DNA of 5,537 nt from Planctomycetia bacterium (GTDB taxonomy: Bacteria > Planctomycetota > Planctomycetia > Gemmatales > Gemmataceae). Both the position numbers and the translations under genes were made by a program. The stretch is from NCBI GenBank assembly GCA_005773755.1, contig SXHE01000835.1:1-5537 (forward strand). Direction: 5' to 3'. The stretch's first letter is position 1, and every line of letters starts with the position of its first letter. Of this stretch, positions 1 to 5,410 are shown in pieces. The notes beneath the pieces are model-generated. The model worked only from the letters and a program-made list of their open reading frames with translations. It searched no databases and was not told the DNA's origin.

Positions 1-650
1 CGTGGCGACGCGCACGCGCCTGATCGCGATCCGCACGCCGCCGGCCAGCGCCAGCACCGGCGCGACGGCGCACTCGATCCCGTGCCAGCCGGTGTCCCAC
101 ACCGCGTCGTCGATCTGCCGCGCGCCGACGCCCTTGTCCTCGAACAGCGTGAACCCCACCCGCGCCACGTCCGCGAGGGTCAGTTCCCCGCGCCGGCACG
201 CGGCCACGAAGTCGAGCATTTCCCGCTTGAAGAGCTGGTGGCCGAGCGGGAACACGTGCCCCTCGAAGTCGAGCAGCCCGCGGGCCGCGGCCGGGTCGTG
301 GCACGTCGACTTCTCGATCGCCACGCGCCCGACGAGCGGCGCGAGCTCGCGGGCGTATCGGACGTGCGAGTCGGTCGGCGTGCAGACCAGCACCAGCGTG
401 CGCGGACCGAGCAGGCCGGCGCGCCGGACCGCGTCCGCCGCCGTGGACCCTTCGGGGATCAAGCCGAACTGCTCGAACGCCGGGTCGAGCGGGACCGGGC
501 CGAACGAGCACGGCTTCACGTCGAAGTACGCGATCCGCTCGATCCCAGCCGCGCCCGCGCCTCCAGCGCGGCCCGGCGGGCGCGCTCGCGCACCACTTCA
601 CCGGCACCGACGGTCACGAGGTACGTGAGGGCGCTTTTGAGCTTCTGCAT
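1..650 (-). CDS. Rossmann-fold oxidoreductase (Gfo/Idh/MocA or G6PD-like), 3'-partial, apparently frameshifted
   Basis: The reading frame enters from the left edge and stays open on the minus strand from about position 600 down to 1. It has the features of an NAD(P)-dependent Gfo/Idh/MocA- or glucose-6-phosphate-dehydrogenase-like N-terminus: a strand with acid 'RIAYFDVKP', then 'LVLVCTPTDSH' (TP..H motif), then 'VAIEKSTC' (the EKP-type catalytic lysine segment), then 'GHQLFKREM' and 'DTGWHGIE'. This frame has no start before a GTG at 516. An ATG at 650 opens a different frame, MQKLKSALTYLVTVGAGEVV, which supplies the missing glycine-rich nucleotide-binding strand and helix but stops at 516. 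One extra G in the GGG run at 546-544 (minus) would join the two as '..ARARLGIERIAYFDV'. About 217 residues are visible after this correction, and the C-terminus lies outside. No clear Shine-Dalgarno precedes the ATG. It is either a genuine pseudogene or a base-call error. The substrate is unknown. Confidence 0.6.
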
Positions 651-831
651 GGCGGTTCCACGGGTTGGGGCCACAGCACGGCCCGGCCCGGCGAACGCGG
701 GCGCGAAACGGAGTCCGTGAGCGAAGGCGACCCGCGATCGGGGTCGCACCTGAGTTACGCGCCGGTCGCGCCGATTTTGAGGCGGAGAATAAATCTTCGC
801 CCGGTGCAGCCTTTCGTTGCGGGCGCGCGTC

Positions 832-840
832 TGGTATCCT
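832..840 (+). promoter_or_regulatory. Candidate extended -10 promoter
   Basis: The sequence TGGTATCCT fits an extended -10 element (TGn followed by TATNNT; TATCCT matches 4 of 6 bases of TATAAT). It points toward the plus-strand leader ORF and the 67-aa gene. No convincing -35 hexamer lies 16-18 bp upstream (812-817 reads TTTCGT). Transcription would start near 847. The octamer GGTATCCT recurs just upstream of gluQRS on the other strand, which slightly strengthens the call. Confidence 0.3.
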
Positions 841-856
841 CAAGCGGAGCAACTCG

Positions 857-979
857 ATGGACTCGCTCGACGGCCCTTTCGCTCAGAAGAACGCTCGCGG
901 TGTGCGTAGTCTCTCCGCCGCGTCGCGTGCCCAACGGAGGCTCGTTCGGTCCCGATCCCGGCAAGGAGTACAGCCATGA
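857..979 (+). CDS. Possible 40-aa leader ORF, translationally coupled
   Basis: ATG at 857 is preceded by GGAG (846-849) at 7-nt spacing. The frame ends in a TGA at 977-979 that overlaps the ATG of the next gene as ATGA. The 40-residue product begins MDSLDGPFAQKNARG and has an Arg/Ser-rich tail. I recognise no family. About a third of its codons end in A or T, clearly more than in the genes around it, so it may be untranslated leader sequence that is open by chance. Its placement (promoter-like element, Shine-Dalgarno, exact 4-bp overlap) is the only positive evidence. If translated, it would most plausibly act by coupling translation of the downstream gene. Confidence 0.22.
   Translation: MDSLDGPFAQKNARGVRSLSAASRAQRRLVRSRSRQGVQP
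963..968 (+). promoter_or_regulatory. Shine-Dalgarno site of the 67-aa gene
   Basis: AAGGAG sits 7 nt before the ATG at 976. It is one of the best ribosome-binding sites in the window and supports this small gene and its start codon. Confidence 0.6.
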
Positions 980-1179
980 CCGACCTCACGTTCGTGCCCG
1001 AATCCCGTTCCGCTCACCCGCCGGTCGCGCCCGTTGACGCGACCCGCACGGCCCGCGCCGCCCGCGCGCCCGACGAGCCGCCCCACGAGGCGTTCCCCGT
1101 CGAGTGGGTTCTGTTCCCCGAAGAGCCGCACGAGCCGCTTCCGCTCGGTGCGTCCGCACCCGATGTCGGCGCACACTAG
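976..1179 (+). CDS. Small proline-rich hypothetical protein (67 aa)
   Basis: The gene starts at an ATG with a well-placed AAGGAG site and encodes 67 residues starting MTDLTFVPESRS. About 84% of its codons end in G or C, as expected for a real gene in this genome. The product is rich in Pro, Ala and Glu, with a C-terminal segment 'FPVEWVLFPEEPHEP'. It has no signal peptide, membrane segment or cysteine and is probably largely disordered. I do not recognise a family. The next gene's ATG at 1163 overlaps its last 17 bp, so the two are probably co-transcribed and perhaps translationally coupled. Function is unknown; a role linked to the membrane-anchored WD40 protein is guesswork from position. 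Confidence 0.6.
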   Translation: MTDLTFVPESRSAHPPVAPVDATRTARAARAPDEPPHEAFPVEWVLFPEEPHEPLPLGASAPDVGAH

Positions 1180-2005
1180 CGCCAAGCGGAGATCGCCCTT
1201 GTCGCAGCCCGACGCACCGCGCACCCGGCCGCCCGCGCGCCTGATCGCTCTGGCGCTGTTCGTGCTGCTGGCCGGGTTCGCCGCCGCGTACTTCTGGCGC
1301 GACGCACGAACGGCGCGGGCCGAACTCGCCGCCGCGCGCGAGCAGTTGCACGCGATACCCTCGCCCCCCGCGCAAGCCCCGCCCGACGCGACCGACGCGC
1401 GAACGCGGGCGCTCCTCGACCGTCACCTCGCACTCGTCGCGCGGTGGGAGTACGCGCGCACGGTTCAGCACGCCTATCGGTTGTGGGAGCTGAACAAGAT
1501 CGGCGACGTTCGCACGCTGCTGGAAGGCACACCGGCGGAGCTGCGCGACTGGGAACACGATTACCTTTACCACCTCAGCTCGCCGGGCCGCTCGCGCCCC
1601 GTTGCCGGTTCGCGCCCGGTCGCGCCGGCTTCGCTGCACGCGCCCGACCGGTCGAAGGTGCTCCAGCGCGACGGCATCGTCGTGCTGGTTCGCGACGTGG
1701 CATCGGGCGCGACGCAGTCCGAACTGCGCGGCCACCGGGCACCGGTTCGCGGCGTGGCCTGGAACCCGGCCGGGACGCGCATCGCCACGGTCGGCGAGGA
1801 CGACACGCTGCGCGTCTGGGACGCGGTCACGGGCGCGGAACTGCTGACCCTGGCGGGTTCGGAGACCGTCGCGTTCTCCGCGGACGGTCAGCACATCTAT
1901 ACCCACGCCTCGGACGGCGCGGGCCTGGTCTACGACAGCGGCGCGGGCAACCGCCCGGTGTTCCGGGTGCCGGTGGCCCCGCCCCCGCGCCCCGTCGCGC
2001 GGTGA
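1163..2005 (+). CDS. Membrane-anchored protein with a truncated WD40 region
   Basis: The product is 280 aa from the ATG at 1163. A short basic N-terminus precedes one hydrophobic segment (about residues 27-45, 'LIALALFVLLAGFAAAYFW'), then a helical Ala/Arg-rich stretch. Next comes a segment around residues 95-135 ending 'ELRDWEHDYLYHL'. It resembles the 'R-x-WE-x-x-YL' linker I know from planctomycete kinase/WD40 proteins between the membrane helix and the propeller. The C-terminal third has WD40 character: a degenerate blade ending 'VRDVASG', a canonical one with GH at 190-191 and WD at 219-220, and a third degenerate one ('AFSADGQHIYTHASDG'). A full propeller needs about seven blades, so this looks truncated and would need partners. 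No kinase domain is present. A TTG at 1199 with GGAG at 1188-1191 is a plausible alternative start and keeps the membrane helix. The protein probably sits in the inner membrane with a scaffold-like role, but this is inference. Confidence 0.65.
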   Translation: MSAHTSAKRRSPLSQPDAPRTRPPARLIALALFVLLAGFAAAYFWRDARTARAELAAAREQLHAIPSPPAQAPPDATDARTRALLDRHLALVARWEYARTVQHAYRLWELNKIGDVRTLLEGTPAELRDWEHDYLYHLSSPGRSRPVAGSRPVAPASLHAPDRSKVLQRDGIVVLVRDVASGATQSELRGHRAPVRGVAWNPAGTRIATVGEDDTLRVWDAVTGAELLTLAGSETVAFSADGQHIYTHASDGAGLVYDSGAGNRPVFRVPVAPPPRPVAR

Positions 2006-2007
2006 AG

Positions 2008-2946
2008 TTACCCGTAGCCGATGCGCTTCAACAGCGCCGCGGTCAGCACGAAGGGGCGCGGCGGGATCGCACCCAGCCGGAAGCGCGGCAACAGGTCGCG
2101 CGCCGAGATCGGCGCGGGGGTGTCCTGCCAGCCGCACGACCACGCGAGCAGGCCCACCAGTGCCTCCGCGGTCACGCCCGCGGCGCGGAACACCGACAGG
2201 CGCGTGTCGCCGTGCCGCTTCGCCAGCCGCCGCCCGTCTTCCCCCACCACCAGCGGGACGTGCCCGAACCGCGGCGGGGTCAGTCCCAACACGCGGTACA
2301 GCAGCAGTTGCCGCGGGGTCGACGGGACCAGGTCGTCGCCGCGGATCACTTCGGTCACGCCCATCGCGGCGTCATCGATCACCACCGCGAGCTGATACGC
2401 CGGTGTCCCCGCGTTCTTCCAGATCACGAAGTCGCCGCCGGATCGGGTCAGGTCGATGTGCCGCGCGCCGGCGAACAGGTCGTCGTAGGCCGGGCTGCTG
2501 GTGACGCGGAACCGCCACGCGAACGGCTTTCCTTGGGCGTGAAGCGCGAGGGCGTCCGCGGCGCGACGGTGCGCACAGGTGCCGGGGTACGTCACCTCTT
2601 CACCGAGATGAGGCGCGCTCGCGGCCCCGGCGATGTCCGAGCGCGTGCAGGTGCAGGGGTAGACCAGTTCCTGCCGCTTCAACTCGGCGAGCGCGGCTTC
2701 GTAGTGCGCGAGGCGCGCGGTCTGGACGACGGGTTCGCCGTCCCAATCGAGGCCGAGCCAGCGCAGGTCGGCCGCTGCTTCGTCCGCCGCGCCGGGCTTG
2801 ATGCGCGGCGAGTCGATGTCCTCAATGCGGAGCTTCACCGCGCCGCCGGGCGCGCGGGCGGAGAGCCACGCGACGAGGTACGTGCGGGCGTTGCCGACGT
2901 GCTGCGCGCCGGTGGGCGACGGGGCCAATCTGCCGATGGGGGTCAT
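2008..2946 (-). CDS. gluQRS: Glutamyl-Q tRNA(Asp) synthetase
   Basis: This truncated glutamyl-tRNA-synthetase paralogue activates glutamate and attaches it to the queuosine base at the wobble position of tRNA(Asp), without an anticodon-binding domain. The 312-aa length fits the family (about 300 aa, against about 470 for GltX). Visible signatures include the N-terminal 'GRLAPSPTGAQHVGNA' with the HIGH-like HVGN (about residues 16-19) and 'LRIEDIDSPR'. The GluQRS-type zinc site C-x-C...Y-x3-C is at about 98, 100, 120 and 124. 'VIRGDDLVPSTPRQLLLYRVLG' is split here as the ATP/acceptor region (RGDDL, TPRQ), and a KMSKS-like 'LAKRHGD' lies near 241-247. The ATG at 2946 is chosen because the family begins right before the APSPTG strand; an upstream ATG at 2988 would add 14 residues overlapping the preceding gene. 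There is no Shine-Dalgarno. It ends 2 bp from the convergent WD40 gene and lies 38 bp downstream of the Trp-rich pair. Confidence 0.93.
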   Translation of the reverse strand: MTPIGRLAPSPTGAQHVGNARTYLVAWLSARAPGGAVKLRIEDIDSPRIKPGAADEAAADLRWLGLDWDGEPVVQTARLAHYEAALAELKRQELVYPCTCTRSDIAGAASAPHLGEEVTYPGTCAHRRAADALALHAQGKPFAWRFRVTSSPAYDDLFAGARHIDLTRSGGDFVIWKNAGTPAYQLAVVIDDAAMGVTEVIRGDDLVPSTPRQLLLYRVLGLTPPRFGHVPLVVGEDGRRLAKRHGDTRLSVFRAAGVTAEALVGLLAWSCGWQDTPAPISARDLLPRFRLGAIPPRPFVLTAALLKRIGYG

Positions 2947-2952
2947 GCGGAA

Positions 2953-2958
2953 AGGATA
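2953..2958 (-). promoter_or_regulatory. Candidate -10 element for a leaderless gluQRS transcript
   Basis: On the minus strand TATCCT, within GGTATCCT, ends 6 nt before the A of the gluQRS ATG. A transcript initiating at normal distance from it would begin at or next to the start codon, which would fit the absence of a ribosome-binding site. No -35 hexamer is visible at the expected spacing, and the gene could instead be read through from the upstream pair. Confidence 0.25.
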
Positions 2959-2984
2959 CCGCGCGGCCGGGACGCGGGCCGCGG

Positions 2985-3434
2985 TCACTCCAGCGTCGTC
3001 TCTTTGACCGTGTACCAGTTGTACTTCTTCTGCGCGAGCCAGAGCGCCTCGCGCTGGTCGTCAGTCATGTCGAAGTAGTGGCGGTCCCACCACTCCTCCC
3101 AGTCGATGAAGTTGTAGCCCTTCTTCTTCGCCGGCACCGGGAGCTTGTGGGTCTTCAACAGTGCGACGAGCGCCTTCTCGCCGCCGGGCATCGTCCACTC
3201 CGGGCCGCTGTCGCCGAACGGGTTGGTGAGCGCGCGGACCTGTCCGTTCAACTCGTCGGCGTGCGTCTTGGCCGCGGCCCGCGTCGCGAACACGCGCTCC
3301 GGCTCGGAGTGCGTCGGCACCTCGGCCGGGATCGGCCGGACCACAGTGTAGACCGCGAGCGCCGCCGGCTGTGCGGGTTTCTGCGCGGGCTTGGCCTTCG
3401 ACTTCGTCTTGCTCGCCGGTGCTTTGCGGGTCAT
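2985..3434 (-). CDS. Trp-rich module protein, short paralogue (149 aa), unknown function
   Basis: The ATG at 3434 overlaps the stop of the upstream gene as ATGA and has GGAGG (3446-3442) at 7-nt spacing. The protein starts with a Lys/Ala/Pro-rich, probably disordered basic tail (residues 1-25). A strand-loop-strand-helix segment follows ('VYTVVRPIP' ... 'RVFATRAAAKTHADELN', about 28-63). Next comes the module shared with its neighbour: NPF at 71-73, a Leu-rich helix (about 88-98), 'DWEEWWDRHY' at 111-120, 'QREALW' at 127-132 and 'WYTVKE' at 140-145. I do not recognise this family. It has no signal peptide, no membrane helix and no obvious catalytic motif. The basic tail could contact nucleic acid or an acidic partner. 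Its operon partner has an acidic run at 200-207, so a direct interaction is conceivable but unproven. Confidence 0.75.
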   Translation of the reverse strand: MTRKAPASKTKSKAKPAQKPAQPAALAVYTVVRPIPAEVPTHSEPERVFATRAAAKTHADELNGQVRALTNPFGDSGPEWTMPGGEKALVALLKTHKLPVPAKKKGYNFIDWEEWWDRHYFDMTDDQREALWLAQKKYNWYTVKETTLE

Positions 3435-4210
3435 TCCAGGCCCTCCAGCGTGACCTCGATCACCTCGTAGAAGATCGCGTCGGCGCTGCTGTTGTACAGC
3501 CCCTCGCGCTTGCCCAGCTTCTTGTCGTCGGTCAACCCGCGCCGGTGGCGGATACGGCCGGTCATGTCGAACGCGGCCATGCCGAAGTCCTCGTCCTCGT
3601 CCAGATCGTCCTCGAACCCGGCCGCGAATTCGTCCACAAAGCTCCACTCCTCGCGGGCCGCGGCGTTGCGCGCGGCGCACTCGGCCTCGGCCCGCGCGCG
3701 GGCCCGGAACACCTTCAGCACGCGCCCGCCCTCTTCATCAGCGGAGTAGTTCTCGTCGTTGTACTCCCAGTTGATTTCGATCACCGCGTACCCGACCGGG
3801 CGCACCGGCTCCTCGCGCACGGCGAAAAACCGCTCCTTGTCGAGCGCCTCCCACACCACCGCGCGCTTCTCCGAGCCGAGCGCCTTCTGGTGCTTCTTCC
3901 ACCACGCGGGCCAGTCGGTCGTCTTGTCCTTCTTCGGTTCGGGCGGGTCGATGCCGCGGTCCATGAGCCAGTCGCGCAGCCGCGGTTCGTCGAGGTGCGA
4001 CCAGTACTGAACCGCGTCGCCGCAGGCGAACGGGTTCACCTTCTTGCGCTCGCCGTCCTCGCGCGCCGCGCGCTCGGCGTCCGCTTCGGCGAACGTGTCG
4101 AACGACGCGACCGCGACCTCGCCGGGCCGCCGCGAGCGGTTCCCGCCGTAGTGCTGCGCCCAGTTGAGCCGCTTCAGTACGAAGCGGAACCGCGTGCCGG
4201 GTTCCGGCAT
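3431..4210 (-). CDS. Trp-rich module protein, long paralogue (259 aa), unknown function
   Basis: This is the first gene of a pair, coupled to the next by a 4-bp ATGA overlap. The ATG at 4210 is preceded by a G-rich stretch; an in-frame TTG at 4240 has no ribosome-binding site and is less likely. Residues 8-50 form a strand-loop-strand-Ala-rich-helix unit. Then comes the shared module: NPF at 59-61, a helix 'LRDWLMDRG' near 78-86, 'DWPAWWKKH' at 99-107, 'KRAVVW' ending at 120 and 'RFFAVREE' ending at 134. A second strand-loop-strand-helix unit follows at about 140-185 ('YAVIEINWEYND', 'VLKVFRARARAEAECAARN'). After that comes an acidic run ('EDDLDEDED', about 200-208), and the C-terminus 'FYEVIEVTLEGLE' looks like one more strand of the same type. 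It is soluble, with a single cysteine in the module and one more in the second helix. I do not recognise the family. Its architecture suggests a binding or scaffold protein, not an enzyme. Confidence 0.75.
   Translation of the reverse strand: MPEPGTRFRFVLKRLNWAQHYGGNRSRRPGEVAVASFDTFAEADAERAAREDGERKKVNPFACGDAVQYWSHLDEPRLRDWLMDRGIDPPEPKKDKTTDWPAWWKKHQKALGSEKRAVVWEALDKERFFAVREEPVRPVGYAVIEINWEYNDENYSADEEGGRVLKVFRARARAEAECAARNAAAREEWSFVDEFAAGFEDDLDEDEDFGMAAFDMTGRIRHRRGLTDDKKLGKREGLYNSSADAIFYEVIEVTLEGLE
3442..3446 (-). promoter_or_regulatory. Shine-Dalgarno site inside the 3' end of the long paralogue
   Basis: GGAGG on the minus strand lies within the last codons of the 259-aa gene, 7 nt before the overlapping ATG of the 149-aa gene. 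It fixes the start of the second gene and supports coupled translation of the pair. Confidence 0.55.
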
Positions 4211-4333
4211 GTGTGTAGCCCCCCGCGCGAACGGACCCAATTGGAGGAAGAGTAAATTCTCAAGTCCGTTCCGTCGATGTCAGATTAAGGCCGTGCGCCG
4301 GCCGTATTGCAACGCGAAACTGCCCGGGGCCTC
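4211..4333. other. Divergent intergenic region between the Trp-rich pair and the methyltransferase
   Basis: This 123-bp gap must hold the promoters of both flanking genes. It contains an A/T-rich island with AGAGTAAAT (4249-4257), similar to AGAATAAAT at 786-794 in the other divergent gap. On the minus strand a CTGACA (-35-like) occurs near 4283-4278, but no good -10 lies at proper spacing. I can assign no promoter with confidence. Confidence 0.4.
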
Positions 4334-5266
4334 ATGGACGAGATTCACTGGGAGCGTACCGCGTGCCCGGTGTGCGGGTCGGCCGACGAGGACGAGTTCC
4401 TGCGCGCCCCCGGCGACGACGGGCACGAGTACCGGCTCGCGAAGTGCCGGCGCTGCGACATGGTGTTCCAGAACCCGCGGCCGACCGCTGACACCGTCGC
4501 GCTGCTCTACACCGCGAGCTACCCACAGTACCAGGCCCCGCGCCGCCGCGGGCGCGCGCTCGGCGCGCTGAAGCGGAAGCTGTTCGGCCGCACCGAGAAG
4601 ACCCTCGCGGACCGGATCCCGGTGAAACCGGGCGGCGTGCTGCTGGACTGCGGGTGCGGGGCCGGTGCGTTCGCGGCGGAGATGCGCGACCGCGGGTGGG
4701 ACGCCTTCGGGATGGATTTCAGCCCGCACGCGGCGGCGACCGCGCGGGCGCACTACGGGCTGCGCGTCATCGAGGGCACTCTGCCGCACCCGGAGGTGCC
4801 GCCCGGTTCGCTCGACGCGATCACGCTCCGCATGGTGCTCGAACACGTCCACGACCCGGCGCAGATGCTCCGCAGCGCGTTCGACGCGCTCGCACCGGGC
4901 GGGTGGCTGTGTGTGGCCGTGCCGAACGTCGCGGCGTGGGGGTTCCGTGCGTTCGGCCCCGCGTGGTTCCCGCTGCGCCTCCCGTGGCACCTGCTGCACT
5001 TCACCCCGGACACCCTCCGCCGCGCGGTCGCGGGTTCTGGGTTCGTCGTCGAGACGGTCGCCACGAAGGGGCACACGCGCTGGATGGGGTACACGGCCGA
5101 CCGCGCGAAGGCGCTGCGGCGGAAGTGGTGGCTGCCCGCGCTGCGGGTTCGGTTCGCGAGGAGCGTGCTCACGAACTGGACCGCGTGGCGCGGCGCGGGC
5201 GACGAACTGTGCCTGCTCGCGCGCAAGCCGGACGCGGGCGCGGAGCCGGTGCGCCGCGCGGCGTGA
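4334..5266 (+). CDS. Class I SAM-dependent methyltransferase with N-terminal zinc ribbon
   Basis: The 310-aa product starts with a zinc ribbon, CPVCGS (C11, C14) and 'CRRCDMVF' (C38, C41), followed by 'QNPRP'. A methyltransferase core of the Methyltransf_23/11 type follows: motif I 'LLDCGCGAGAF' (about 103-113), the acidic end of strand 2 'GMDFS' (about 126-130), 'LEHVHDP' (about 169-175), 'LAPGGWL' (about 186-192) and 'PWHLLHFTP' (about 217-225). This pattern (zinc ribbon, LEHV, HL.HF) is common in bacterial methyltransferases found in sugar or surface-polymer clusters and often related to UbiE/UbiG-like enzymes. The true substrate cannot be read from sequence, and no glycan genes are visible here. 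The ATG at 4334 is preferred over an in-frame TTG at 4307 because the fold begins just after it, although the ribosome-binding site (GGGG at 4326-4329) is weak. The stop abuts that of the convergent small basic gene. Confidence 0.85.
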   Translation: MDEIHWERTACPVCGSADEDEFLRAPGDDGHEYRLAKCRRCDMVFQNPRPTADTVALLYTASYPQYQAPRRRGRALGALKRKLFGRTEKTLADRIPVKPGGVLLDCGCGAGAFAAEMRDRGWDAFGMDFSPHAAATARAHYGLRVIEGTLPHPEVPPGSLDAITLRMVLEHVHDPAQMLRSAFDALAPGGWLCVAVPNVAAWGFRAFGPAWFPLRLPWHLLHFTPDTLRRAVAGSGFVVETVATKGHTRWMGYTADRAKALRRKWWLPALRVRFARSVLTNWTAWRGAGDELCLLARKPDAGAEPVRRAA

Positions 5267-5377
5267 TTAGCGCACGCCGCCCTTGTACTTCTTGGTGCTG
5301 CGGAGCTTGTGCTTGCGGGCGCGGACCCGCTTCTTGTTCTTGTTCCGCTGGCTCTTCGGTGCGTGCTGAATGCCCAT
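5267..5377 (-). CDS. Very basic 36-aa protein, possibly ribosome-associated
   Basis: A small gene, with its ATG at 5377 behind a strong Shine-Dalgarno (GGAGGGG, 8-nt spacing), encodes 36 residues starting MGIQHAPKSQRNKNKKRVR and ending KKYKGGVR. Fifteen of the 36 residues are Lys or Arg, two are His and none are acidic. Most of its codons end in G or C (AAG, CGC, AAC). The composition, size and good translation signals are like those of tiny ribosomal proteins or other RNA-binding peptides, but I cannot match it to a named one; it is not L34, L36 or bS22-like by motif. A -10-like TAGAAT lies about 34 nt upstream, so it probably has its own promoter. Its stop is directly adjacent to the methyltransferase stop on the other strand. 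The role is inferred from composition only. Confidence 0.7.
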   Translation of the reverse strand: MGIQHAPKSQRNKNKKRVRARKHKLRSTKKYKGGVR

Positions 5378-5385
5378 GGTCCGGT

Positions 5386-5392
5386 CCCCTCC
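5386..5392 (-). promoter_or_regulatory. Strong Shine-Dalgarno of the 36-aa gene
   Basis: GGAGGGG on the minus strand, 8 nt upstream of the ATG at 5377. It is the strongest ribosome-binding signal in the window and the main reason to accept so short a gene. Confidence 0.65.
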
Positions 5393-5410
5393 AGATAGAA
5401 GTAGACCCGC

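Larger units (their letters stand above)
651..975. other. Divergent intergenic region
   Basis: This stretch lies between the start of the minus-strand oxidoreductase and the plus-strand 67-aa gene. It holds an A/T-rich island (AGAATAAAT at 786-794), a candidate extended -10 element (832-840) and a possible short leader ORF (857-979), described separately. Longer open frames crossing it have no recognisable content and look like by-products of high GC. I see no RNA gene or strong hairpin. Confidence 0.6.

Noticed and set aside
538..550. Programmed ribosomal frameshift in the oxidoreductase
   Set aside because: The joining frame change is -1 in effect, but the site (CGG CTG GGA) has no X-XXY-YYZ slippery heptamer and no obvious stimulatory element; an indel or sequencing error is simpler.
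2..628. A 208-codon open frame on the plus strand
   Set aside because: It is antisense to the oxidoreductase, whose minus-strand frame shows clear TP..H and EK motifs; the plus frame is low-complexity Ser/Arg/Pro.
986..2143. A 385-codon open frame on the minus strand
   Set aside because: It is antisense to the 67-aa and WD40 genes and overlaps the 3' end of gluQRS. It is Arg-rich and has no recognisable motif.
1444..3078. A 544-codon open frame on the plus strand
   Set aside because: It crosses the WD40 gene out of frame and then runs antisense to gluQRS, whose family motifs are unambiguous. Its translation is Arg/Gly/Ala-rich with no domain; it is a product of high GC.
3371..4255. A 294-codon open frame on the plus strand
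   Set aside because: It is antisense to the Trp-rich pair. The minus-strand proteins share aligned motifs and coupled start signals; this one shows none.
4289..4303. Short hairpin GGCCG-TGCGC-CGGCC upstream of the methyltransferase
   Set aside because: A 5-bp stem of G and C is expected often by chance at this base composition; no U-tract or conserved riboswitch features follow.
4280..5074. A 264-codon open frame on the minus strand
   Set aside because: It is antisense to the methyltransferase, with an Arg/Glu-rich composition and no domain.
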